DNA from: DAOTWY01 sp003696565
GTDB lineage: Bacteria > Chloroflexota > Anaerolineae > Aggregatilineales > Phototrophicaceae
DNA length: 62,431 bases
Direction: 5' to 3'
Assembly (NCBI GenBank): GCA_034435635.1
Contig: DAOTWY010000134.1
Location: 1-62,431 of the forward strand
Part shown: one piece after another, positions 17,179 to 25,055 of the stretch
Layout of the letters: each line of letters opens with the position of its first letter
Position numbering within the stretch: the first letter of the stretch is position 1
The notes under the pieces: model-generated
Database searches by the model: none
What the model saw: only the letters and a program-made list of their open reading frames with translations
What the model was told of the DNA's origin: nothing
Translations under genes and position numbers: made by a program

Positions 17179-17863
17179 CTGTATTGCCATTGATCCCGCA
17201 TTAAAAACACACGTTGACGCGCTTTATGCCTATCAAGTTGGCGCGATGCCGCCTTTTTTAGCACGAATCCGTTCCGCAGATCGTCGCTTGATCAAAAAGT
17301 ATTTATCTGGTTATCAATCCGTTCTGGAAATTGGCGCAGCGGATGGCTGGCTAACTCACCAATTAGCACAAAATCATCATGTTTTAGCGTTAGATTATTC
17401 TGATCACCCCATAACTGGACTCGGCGCAAAGGGCGCATGGCACACCATTCAAATGGACTTAACTGATCTCTCGATATTCCCAGATAGACAATTTGATGCT
17501 CTTGTCATCAATCATGGATTGCATCTTTTTCCAAATCCTGTCCAATATGTTCAGCAATCCCAGCGACTCATTCGTCCGGGCGGATGTATTATCTTGCTCA
17601 ATCTAATTTTTCATCGTAACCCTCAGCGTCGCATTCAACAACTACTTAAACAAGCCACCCAATTTGAAGCACGCCATCACGTCCCTTATCTGATCAACCC
17701 GAGTCGTGGTTATCTAGATGGCGAGGATCGTACACAATTTCAGAAAATTGGTTTTAAGATCAGACCCTACTTTGTCATGTGGCGCGCTTGGCTTAAATCA
17801 CATATCCAATCCACAGCCCCACTATATTGCTACGGCATCTACCACCTCACCACTCATAACTAA
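17132..17863 (+). CDS. Class I methyltransferase with N-terminal CxxC
   Basis: 243 residues. The start MLTCPICGE gives a CPxC pair, like half a zinc ribbon. The methyltransferase core follows: SVLEIGAADGWLTHQLA (motif I), VLALDYSD (motif II), FDALVINHGLHLFPNP (motif IV) and RPGGCIILLNL. The methyltransferase_11-like order is clear. ATG 17132 is preceded by GGGGGATG; an upstream start nine codons earlier is less likely. It is the last gene of the plus-strand run. Its final 42 bases are antisense to the end of hutH, the largest convergent overlap in the window. Confidence 0.8.
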   Translation: MLTCPICGELITKPNSCIAIDPALKTHVDALYAYQVGAMPPFLARIRSADRRLIKKYLSGYQSVLEIGAADGWLTHQLAQNHHVLALDYSDHPITGLGAKGAWHTIQMDLTDLSIFPDRQFDALVINHGLHLFPNPVQYVQQSQRLIRPGGCIILLNLIFHRNPQRRIQQLLKQATQFEARHHVPYLINPSRGYLDGEDRTQFQKIGFKIRPYFVMWRAWLKSHIQSTAPLYCYGIYHLTTHN

Positions 17864-19354
17864 ACCATGTACCGCTTGCATATGACGATACATCACCGCA
17901 TCTTCTTCCAAAAAGGGCACATGTCGCCGGATTAAATCATAAACAGGTTGAGTCCCTTTACCTAAACGTGCTTTTTTACCCATAATTTCCCGCCGGAAGT
18001 CTATCCCTTGTGCGGCTGCCATTAATTCCATAGAAAGAATACGCTCTACGTTTTGTCCAACGCGCCGCATTTTAATTGCTGCGGTTGCACCCATACTCAC
18101 ATGATCTTCCACATTGGCTGAGGTTGGAATAGAATCAACGCTTGCTGGGTGAGATAATACTTTACTTTCTGTTGCTAAAGCTGCTGCCGTATATTGCACC
18201 AGCATAAAGCCTGAGTTTACACCGCCGTTTTTTGTTAAAAATGCTGGTAATGTCCCGGTGTTGGATGCTTCATCGATCAAGCGCATGATCCGTCGCTCAG
18301 AGATATTACCCAATTCGCTCATTGCCAATGCCAGATAATCCATGGCAATTGCCAGTGGCTCACCATGAAAATTCCCGCCAGATAAAACCTCAATCTTATC
18401 CCCATCAATAAAAATTAATGGATTATCAGTGACAGCGTTTAATTCAATTTCCATCACCCACCGCGCATAGGCGATCGCATCGCGCACTGCACCATGTACC
18501 TGTGGAATACAGCGCAGCGTATAAGCATCTTGAATGTTGGTCGGGTCATGTTTGCGTGTGAATTGGCTACCTTCTAATAATTGACATAAATATTTGGCAC
18601 AGTCAACCTGACGTGGAAACGGACGTAAAGCGTGAATACGGGGATCAAAAGCTGTTGGCGTACCGTGTAATGCCTCCAGGCTCATACATCCGGCAATATC
18701 TGCTACTTTACTTAATTTTTCCGCCTTCAGTGTTTCCAAAACCCCTAAGGCTGTCATCACACTGGTGCCATTTGTCAGGGCTAAACCTTCTTTGGCTGCT
18801 AATATAACTGGTGTGATCCCCGCACGCTGCATGGCATCTACACCATCCAATATTTCGCCTTGATATTCTGCCTCGCCTTCACCAATCAACACCAAGCTCA
18901 TATGTGCTAATGGGGCAAGGTCACCAGATGCCCCTAAAGATCCTTTTTCTGGGATCACTGGATGCACACCCGCATTTAGCATATCAATCAGTGTTTGTAA
19001 GGTGCTTAACCGTATACCAGAATGCCCACGTGCTAGTGTGTTGGCACGAATAAGCATAATAGCGCGCGTGGTTGGGATATCGAATGCATCACCCACACCC
19101 ACTGCATGGCTGATAATGATGTTGCGTTGTAATTTTTCAACTTGATCTAGTGGAATCACACGATCCTTAAATGCGCCGAATCCGGTTGTGATACCATATG
19201 CGACCACACCATCATTCAGTAATTTTTGCACGGCATCTGCCGCACGCTGTACGTTGACCTTTGCCTCATCTGTTAGTGCAACAGGTCTATGCTCATATGC
19301 AACCTCAGCGACCTGTTCCATTGTTAGGCTCTTGCCATCTAAAAAAATTGTCAT
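17822..19354 (-). CDS. hutH: Histidine ammonia-lyase HutH
   Basis: Converts histidine to urocanate and ammonia, the first step of histidine degradation. The 510 residues match the family length. The Ala-Ser-Gly triad that forms the MIO cofactor is in SLGASGDLAPLAHMSL (142-144). Other hallmarks are YGITTGFGAF, DNPLIF and GNFHGEPLA. It is the last gene of the hut operon, separated from hutI by 191 bases with no convincing gene or promoter. The ATG (19352-19354) has only a weak GGAT upstream. The 3' end overlaps the convergent methyltransferase gene. Confidence 0.96.
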   Translation of the reverse strand: MTIFLDGKSLTMEQVAEVAYEHRPVALTDEAKVNVQRAADAVQKLLNDGVVAYGITTGFGAFKDRVIPLDQVEKLQRNIIISHAVGVGDAFDIPTTRAIMLIRANTLARGHSGIRLSTLQTLIDMLNAGVHPVIPEKGSLGASGDLAPLAHMSLVLIGEGEAEYQGEILDGVDAMQRAGITPVILAAKEGLALTNGTSVMTALGVLETLKAEKLSKVADIAGCMSLEALHGTPTAFDPRIHALRPFPRQVDCAKYLCQLLEGSQFTRKHDPTNIQDAYTLRCIPQVHGAVRDAIAYARWVMEIELNAVTDNPLIFIDGDKIEVLSGGNFHGEPLAIAMDYLALAMSELGNISERRIMRLIDEASNTGTLPAFLTKNGGVNSGFMLVQYTAAALATESKVLSHPASVDSIPTSANVEDHVSMGATAAIKMRRVGQNVERILSMELMAAAQGIDFRREIMGKKARLGKGTQPVYDLIRRHVPFLEEDAVMYRHMQAVHGLVMSGEVVDAVAI

Positions 19355-19545
19355 ATCTTTTTATCCAATTGCTACATCATGACAATCAAAAACACATAAG
19401 AAGAATTGTGATGTCTGCTCTAAAAATTTCTTTTCTATGGCTGTCCAAAAAATACATAACAAAACCTAAGCCATCCACCACAAAAAATATGATGTTGCTG
19501 CCATTACCACCACCATCATCACACACTGAAAGATTACGTGTCGCG

Positions 19546-20790
19546 CTAATAAATCACACCGTTTTTGATAATTGTCTGAACCAGGTTGCCGCCAAATTCA
19601 TACATTAAATGACGATAGTCCCTTGTGTTGAGGATTAACAAATCCGCTTGTTTACCAACTTGGATTGATCCCACACGGTCACCCATGCCGATGCTGTATG
19701 CCGCGTTGATTGTACTGGCGTTTAATGCCTCTGCTGGCAATAATCGCTGATACCGACACGCTAATGCCATAACAAACGGCATAGAAGGGCAGGGAGCAGA
19801 CCCTGGGTTAATATCTGTTGTTAGCGCAAGTATTCCACCAGTGTCGATAATCGCACGGGCATTAGCAAACTGTGTACTGCCCAAGTTGAAATTAACCGTT
19901 GGGATAACAACACCAACTGTATCTGTCTGAGCTAGTCGCTTAATCTCATCCAAGGGCGTTACATCTAAGTGATCCACACTGACCGCACCTAACCGCAATG
20001 CTATATCTAAACCGCCTAAGGCGTTGAATTCGTCAACATGCGCCTTAACACCCATGCCGGCAGTTTTCCCAGCTCTCAAAATCCGTTCAGTCTGCTTGGG
20101 GTTAAAGGCATTTTCTTCACAAAATACATCAATGTATAGTTGTTCAAAATGCGAATGATTGAACCACGCCATTACAGCTGGGATCATCTCGTGGATGATT
20201 TGCTCGGTATAGGCTTCGGCTGTTAAACCCGGTGGTATAGCATGGGCACCTAAAAAGGTTGGAACAATGTCAATTGGATGAATGCGGTCAAGTATCTCAA
20301 TTGCTTGAAGCATTTTTAGCTCAGATTCAGTATCCAAGCCATATCCGCTTTTGATTTCAACCGTAGTTGTGCCGTGCCTCAGCATGGTATCCAGGCGGGG
20401 GCGGGTCTCTGCAACCAGGTCATCAACAGATGCTTGCCGAACGGCTTGCATCGTATGGATGATGCCCCCACCAGCTGCCATGATTTCCATATATGTTGCC
20501 CCTTTAATCCGCATTTCAAACTCATCTAAGCGGTTTCCGGCATAAACCACATGAGTATGCGGATCAACAAAGCCAGGACAAATTGTCTTGCCGGTTGCAT
20601 CCAAAACCCGGTCAGCACGATAATGCGCCAGAATTGCTTCAGTTTCATCTACTGCGATGATCTTGCCTTCATGGATCACTACTGCACCATCGTGGATGAT
20701 CCCAATGTCTAACATTGCTTTGCCACGTTTAGGTTGTTCAGCAGCACACGTAACCACTTGTGCAGCATTTTTGATGATCAGATCAAACAT
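19546..20790 (-). CDS. hutI: Imidazolonepropionase HutI
   Basis: Hydrolyses 4-imidazolone-5-propanoate to N-formimino-L-glutamate, the third step of the pathway. The 414 residues carry the amidohydrolase metal motif DPHTHVVYAG (His 78 and His 80), YGLDTESELKML, HVDEFNALGG and LTTDINPGSAPCPSM. These are the metal and substrate residues of HutI rather than of generic amidohydrolases. The start is four bases beyond the stop of hutU (at 20794), so the two are tightly coupled. Nothing unusual in length. Confidence 0.95.
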   Translation of the reverse strand: MFDLIIKNAAQVVTCAAEQPKRGKAMLDIGIIHDGAVVIHEGKIIAVDETEAILAHYRADRVLDATGKTICPGFVDPHTHVVYAGNRLDEFEMRIKGATYMEIMAAGGGIIHTMQAVRQASVDDLVAETRPRLDTMLRHGTTTVEIKSGYGLDTESELKMLQAIEILDRIHPIDIVPTFLGAHAIPPGLTAEAYTEQIIHEMIPAVMAWFNHSHFEQLYIDVFCEENAFNPKQTERILRAGKTAGMGVKAHVDEFNALGGLDIALRLGAVSVDHLDVTPLDEIKRLAQTDTVGVVIPTVNFNLGSTQFANARAIIDTGGILALTTDINPGSAPCPSMPFVMALACRYQRLLPAEALNASTINAAYSIGMGDRVGSIQVGKQADLLILNTRDYRHLMYEFGGNLVQTIIKNGVIY

Positions 20791-20793
20791 ACC

Positions 20794-22446
20794 TCATTCC
20801 TTCATCATCGGTATTTTGATCCCGTGTCGTTTTGCTGCGGCGATTGCTTCTTCATACCCTGCATCTACATGCCGAACGATTCCCATACCTGGATCGGTTG
20901 TTAATACCCGTTCCAAACGTTTAGCGGCTTCTGGCGTGCCATCCGCTACGATGACTTGCCCGGCGTGGATGCTGTAGCCAATCCCTACGCCACCCCCATG
21001 GTGAATACTCACCCAGGTTGCACCACCCACGGCATTGATCATGGCGTTCAATAGGGGCCAATCTGCGATGGCATCCGAACCATCTTTCATGCCTTCCGTT
21101 TCACGGTTGGGGCTAGCAACGGAACCGCTATCTAAATGATCTCGTCCGATGACGATCGGCGCACATAACTCACCAGAAGCAACCATTTCATTAAACTTAA
21201 GCCCAGCTTTTGCACGTTCACCATACCCTAACCAGCAAATACGTGACGGCAATCCTTGAAATGTGATCTTCTCTTGTGCCATCTTCAACCAACGATGCAA
21301 ATGCTGATCTTCTGGGAAGAGTTCCATAATGGCTTGGTCTGTTTTGTAGATGTCTTCTGCCTCACCGGATAGTGCAACCCAACGAAATGGTCCTTTGCCT
21401 TCACAAAATAATGGGCGTATGTATGCTGGAACAAAGCCAGGATAATCAAAAGCATTCTTTACACCATAGTCATAGGCTCGCTGACGTAGATTGTTGCCAT
21501 AATCGAACACGATACTGCCTTTTTTCTGCCAATTTAGCATGGTTTGAACGTGCCGTGCCATTGAAGCCATAGCTTGTTCTTCATAGGCTTTAGGGTCACA
21601 TTCTCTTAGGTCATTTGCCTCATCAAGCGTCATACCTGCTGGGATATAGCCATACATCACATCATGTGCGGAGGTCTGATCTGTTACAACATCTGGCACG
21701 ACACCAAGTTCATAAAGCTTAGGCAAAATTTCGGCAGCATTGCCTATTAAGCCAACAGATTTTGGCGTTTCCGTTTTGATTGCTTCCTCAACCCAGGTCA
21801 TGGCTTCTTCTAGGTTGTCCGTGATCGTATCAATTTGTTGGAGGGCAAGCCGGCGTTCTGCCCGCCAACGATCCACTTCGACAATTAAACCAACGCCTTC
21901 ATTCATGGTGATGGCAAGTGGTTGTGCGCCCCCCATTTCACCCAACCCGGCAGTGAGCACAAATTTACCTTTTAGGCTGCTCCATCCTTGTTGACGAGCA
22001 AGGGAACCGAATGTCTCATAAGTACCTTGCAAAATGCCTTGTGTGCCGATGTAAATCCAGCTACCGGCAGTCATCTGTCCATACATAATCAGCCCATCAC
22101 GTTCCCATTTATCAAAATTTGATTGTGTTGCCCAAGCAGGCACGATGTTGCTATTGGCGATTAACACACGAGGGGCATCTGGATGTGTTCGAAAGATGGC
22201 AACAGGTTTACCAGATTGTACAAGTAGCGTTTCGTCCGGTTCTAAGTTCTTGAGAGAATCCAGAATAGCATCGAATGATTCCCAGTTGCGGGCAGCTTTG
22301 CCGCGTCCACCATAGACAATTAAGTTTTCAGGATCAAATGCGACTTGTGGATCAAGATTGTGTTGGATCATCCGATAGGCGGCTTCAATTTGCCAATTCT
22401 TACAGGTTAATGTTGTTCCACGAGGAGGATGAATAATTCGGCTCAT
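20794..22446 (-). CDS. hutU: Urocanate hydratase HutU
   Basis: Adds water to urocanate to give imidazolonepropionate, using tightly bound NAD+ as an electrophile. The 550 residues are full length. The NAD-binding motif GLGEMGGAQPLAITMNEG is at about 167-184. The conserved SRICWLGYGERAKAG and the C-terminal GGATWVSIHHGGGVGIGYS are present. It lies between the hutG-like gene and hutI in the operon, with 36 bases before it and 3 after. Confidence 0.97.
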   Translation of the reverse strand: MSRIIHPPRGTTLTCKNWQIEAAYRMIQHNLDPQVAFDPENLIVYGGRGKAARNWESFDAILDSLKNLEPDETLLVQSGKPVAIFRTHPDAPRVLIANSNIVPAWATQSNFDKWERDGLIMYGQMTAGSWIYIGTQGILQGTYETFGSLARQQGWSSLKGKFVLTAGLGEMGGAQPLAITMNEGVGLIVEVDRWRAERRLALQQIDTITDNLEEAMTWVEEAIKTETPKSVGLIGNAAEILPKLYELGVVPDVVTDQTSAHDVMYGYIPAGMTLDEANDLRECDPKAYEEQAMASMARHVQTMLNWQKKGSIVFDYGNNLRQRAYDYGVKNAFDYPGFVPAYIRPLFCEGKGPFRWVALSGEAEDIYKTDQAIMELFPEDQHLHRWLKMAQEKITFQGLPSRICWLGYGERAKAGLKFNEMVASGELCAPIVIGRDHLDSGSVASPNRETEGMKDGSDAIADWPLLNAMINAVGGATWVSIHHGGGVGIGYSIHAGQVIVADGTPEAAKRLERVLTTDPGMGIVRHVDAGYEEAIAAAKRHGIKIPMMKE

Positions 22447-22482
22447 TCTAAAAAATCCTTATTGATATGAAAAAACATTCTT

Positions 22483-23427
22483 TTACGACTTGATTGTAGC
22501 CAGGGTAGCCAGATAATGGTATATCGCAATTGCAACAAGCTTAGATGTTCGTTCATCAATGTCGTACGTTGGGTTAACCTCAGTAAATTCAATGAGATGA
22601 GTTCGTTTATCGTATCCAGCTAAGCTTATGATTTGACATAATTCATGACCGGTTAAACCAAGCGAGTTTGGTGCGCTGACACCTGGTGCTTCTGCTGCAT
22701 GGATGGCATCCATATCAATTCCCCAAAAGATCGCTTGTATATGTTCAAGTTCATTGAGAATATGCTCAAATTTAGTCTTAACGCCAACTGAGCGTAAGTT
22801 CTCTAAACTGTGGATGTTCACACCGAGTTGTTTAAGGTATTGCAGATAGACAGGGGAGTTTGCAAAAGGGTGATAACCCATTTCATAAAAATTTTCCGGT
22901 TGGATATATGCACCTTCTAACAGTTGCCGGTACGGTGTCCCGCTATTACAGGGGGTATCCGCACGGACATCAAAATGTGCATCAATATTGAATGCTGCAA
23001 CGTTACCTATAACTGCCTGAGCCAGCCCGGCACAATCAGGATATGATATGTCATTACCACCTCCCAAGACAATCAGCTTTTTGTTATCTTGAATGATCTG
23101 CTGAACAACTTGCTGGTGTATGGCATGGGTTTCCTCTAGTGTAGTTTGTACGCGAGTGTCACCGATGTCAAAAATGATTTCAGGATGAATGCCAAGTGGA
23201 GAGAGGCGGTAGAAGGCGCGGCGGATAGCATCTGGTGCGTATCTTGCGCCAACGCGCCCTTGGTTACGTTGAACACCTTCATCTTGTGGGCAACCAAGTA
23301 TAATAACCTTTGCTCGTTCATAATCTGTTGGGTCAAATGAAATAAGTTCCCCTAACCGAATGTCGTTAGGATCATCCCGATGGTAAAACACGTCGGGATT
23401 TGGGCGTGTTGTGAGTTCAAAAAGCAT
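22483..23427 (-). CDS. hutG: Ureohydrolase, probable formimidoylglutamase (HutG-like)
   Basis: 314 residues of the arginase/agmatinase/formiminoglutamase family. The metal motifs are DAHFD (Asp 149, His 151, Asp 153) and GIDMDAIHAAEAPG (Asp 238, Asp 240). The first ligand motif, normally GG-x-H, reads GGGNDISYP here, with Asn 125 in place of His. Substitution at this position occurs in some divergent formiminoglutamase-type members, but it leaves metal loading uncertain. Operon position between the FTCD and hutU genes supports action on formiminoglutamate, giving glutamate and formamide. An arginase or agmatinase role is less likely. It is 1 base from the FTCD gene. Confidence 0.85.
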   Translation of the reverse strand: MLFELTTRPNPDVFYHRDDPNDIRLGELISFDPTDYERAKVIILGCPQDEGVQRNQGRVGARYAPDAIRRAFYRLSPLGIHPEIIFDIGDTRVQTTLEETHAIHQQVVQQIIQDNKKLIVLGGGNDISYPDCAGLAQAVIGNVAAFNIDAHFDVRADTPCNSGTPYRQLLEGAYIQPENFYEMGYHPFANSPVYLQYLKQLGVNIHSLENLRSVGVKTKFEHILNELEHIQAIFWGIDMDAIHAAEAPGVSAPNSLGLTGHELCQIISLAGYDKRTHLIEFTEVNPTYDIDERTSKLVAIAIYHYLATLATIKS

Positions 23428-23428
23428 T

Positions 23429-24925
23429 TTAGAGTCCCCCTTTTTCCGCTAAGGCTGTGTTAATGCGTGCCATATAACCTTCTGCTTGTCTTTCAATCTC
23501 TATGAGTGTTTGTTCCCAGCGGTTGGCAAGGAACGGATCAACACGTTTGGCATTAATTCGGACATTGAGTCCTGCGGCATAAATACTGGTGAGTGCTAAT
23601 GAGCCGGCACAAGCCGCGTCTGTGATCGCATTGACATGACCAATTTCAGCAACTTCTGCGGCTAAGGCGAGTATTGTATTGGCATAAGACGCTGTTTCTA
23701 GCGGAACTTCCCCTGCAATCATCATCCTATCTTCAATTGCTTTCTGGCGAGCGGATAGTTCAGCCTCGGTTGATTTAGGCATCTGGAACGCTTCTATCAC
23801 TGCCTTGAACGCAGTTGCATCACGTTGAACATTTGCTTGTAGGGCTGCACGTAACTGTGTGGCAATCTGCACAACTTCCGACATGCGATTAACAACGGCT
23901 TGATCTTGATGTTTGTTGCTTGTCAGGCGAGCAACCATTGTTATGAGGCTGGCTGCCATCGCACCGCTGTATGCTGCCGCCGAACCACCCCCTGGCGTAG
24001 GATTGTCACTGGCAAGTTCATTTAAAAAGCTGTCATTATGATGCAGTTTTTGCTTCAATTGGATTTCTAGAACACGTTCGGACTGAAAGTTATCCAACTG
24101 AAGGTACCATTGTGCTGAATCAAAAAGAGCTTGTTGTGGAATCAACCCGACAAGTTCACTGCTTTCAACACTAACGCCATATCGTGCTGCTTCACGGCGG
24201 ATCATTTCGACAACGCGGTGAATTGGTGTATGTGTGTGGTTGGTCAAGTTCATGGATACTTGTGCCTTACCCTTAACCAATAATCCAATCGCCTTGACGA
24301 AACGTAACCCACCGGATGAATGACGGATCGATCGCGCAATCTCCTTAGCAATTTCTATATTGTCGGTTGTTAAATAAACATTGTAAGCAATAAGTGGTGC
24401 ACGGGCACCAATAACAACAGCACCTGCTTTACCTAGTCGTGCTGGTCCAAAATCAGGCTGGCGGTCTGGGTTGGTAAGGATGTCTTGTTTTAATGATTCA
24501 TACTCACCTCGTCGAATATCTGCCAAATTCTGCCTATCTGGGCGTGTTGCAGCTGCTTCATAAAGATAAACAGGGATATCCAACTCTGCCCCCACACGCT
24601 GACCTAACCGTCGTGCTAGATCAACACAATCTTGCATGGTTACTCCTTCAATAGGGATAAATGGGACAACATCCGTTGCCCCCAAACGAGGATGTTGCCC
24701 CTGGTGATGCTCCATATCAATTAGACGTGCTGCTGTAGCAATCGCATTATAAGCAGCTTCTAAAACAGCCTCAGGTTGCCCAACAAACGTAACAACAGTA
24801 CGGTTGTGGTCTGGGTCACTCTCATAGCCTAATAACGTCACCCCTGTGATACTGCTAATAATTTCTTGAATAATTTCGGGGCGTTTACCTTCAGAAAAGT
24901 TGGGCACACATTCTACCCATTGCAT
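23429..24925 (-). CDS. ftcD: Glutamate formimidoyltransferase / formimidoyl-THF cyclodeaminase (FTCD)
   Basis: A 498-residue bifunctional enzyme. The N-terminal formimidoyltransferase (ECVPNFSEGKRPEII at the start, HPRLGATDVVPFIPI) moves the formimino group from formiminoglutamate to tetrahydrofolate. The C-terminal cyclodeaminase (about residues 300-495, ASDNPTPGGGSAAAYSGAMA) releases ammonia and leaves 5,10-methenyl-THF. The fusion is known from animals and several bacteria. It is the first gene of the hut operon. The ATG is preceded by AAAAGG. It coexists with a hutG-like ureohydrolase, so two routes from the same intermediate are encoded. Confidence 0.94.
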   Translation of the reverse strand: MQWVECVPNFSEGKRPEIIQEIISSITGVTLLGYESDPDHNRTVVTFVGQPEAVLEAAYNAIATAARLIDMEHHQGQHPRLGATDVVPFIPIEGVTMQDCVDLARRLGQRVGAELDIPVYLYEAAATRPDRQNLADIRRGEYESLKQDILTNPDRQPDFGPARLGKAGAVVIGARAPLIAYNVYLTTDNIEIAKEIARSIRHSSGGLRFVKAIGLLVKGKAQVSMNLTNHTHTPIHRVVEMIRREAARYGVSVESSELVGLIPQQALFDSAQWYLQLDNFQSERVLEIQLKQKLHHNDSFLNELASDNPTPGGGSAAAYSGAMAASLITMVARLTSNKHQDQAVVNRMSEVVQIATQLRAALQANVQRDATAFKAVIEAFQMPKSTEAELSARQKAIEDRMMIAGEVPLETASYANTILALAAEVAEIGHVNAITDAACAGSLALTSIYAAGLNVRINAKRVDPFLANRWEQTLIEIERQAEGYMARINTALAEKGGL

Positions 24926-24961
24926 GAAAAATCCTTTTGTATTGAAAAAAACATCTCTTAT

Positions 24962-24990
24962 ACTATTCTATCATCTGATAAGTGTGTTAA
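24962..24990 (-). promoter_or_regulatory. Candidate promoter of the hut operon
   Basis: On the minus strand TTAACA (24985-24990) and AATAGT (24962-24967) are 17 bases apart, matching five and four of six consensus bases. The start would be near 24955, about 30 bases before the FTCD ATG. The gap is shared with the divergent helicase gene. No palindromic operator stands out. Confidence 0.35.
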
Positions 24991-25055
24991 GATGCTTCTT
25001 AGATACAGAGGTTTTTATAAAACGCGAGTTATTGATTAGGAACACTTCGTATTCG

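Noticed and set aside
19355..19545. Run of His-like codons (CAC CAC CAT CAT CAC) in the hutI-hutH gap, looking like an attenuation leader
   Set aside because: The run is on the plus strand, but hutH is on minus. A stop precedes the run and there is no start codon or terminator. The 191 bases hold nothing else convincing.
22483..23427. Arginase or agmatinase as the primary call
   Set aside because: Operon position between FTCD and hutU and the divergent first metal motif fit the formiminoglutamase branch better.
24900..25055. Longer N-terminus of the SUV3-like helicase overlapping the FTCD gene
   Set aside because: The extension is low-quality sequence antisense to the start of FTCD and would occupy the hut promoter region.
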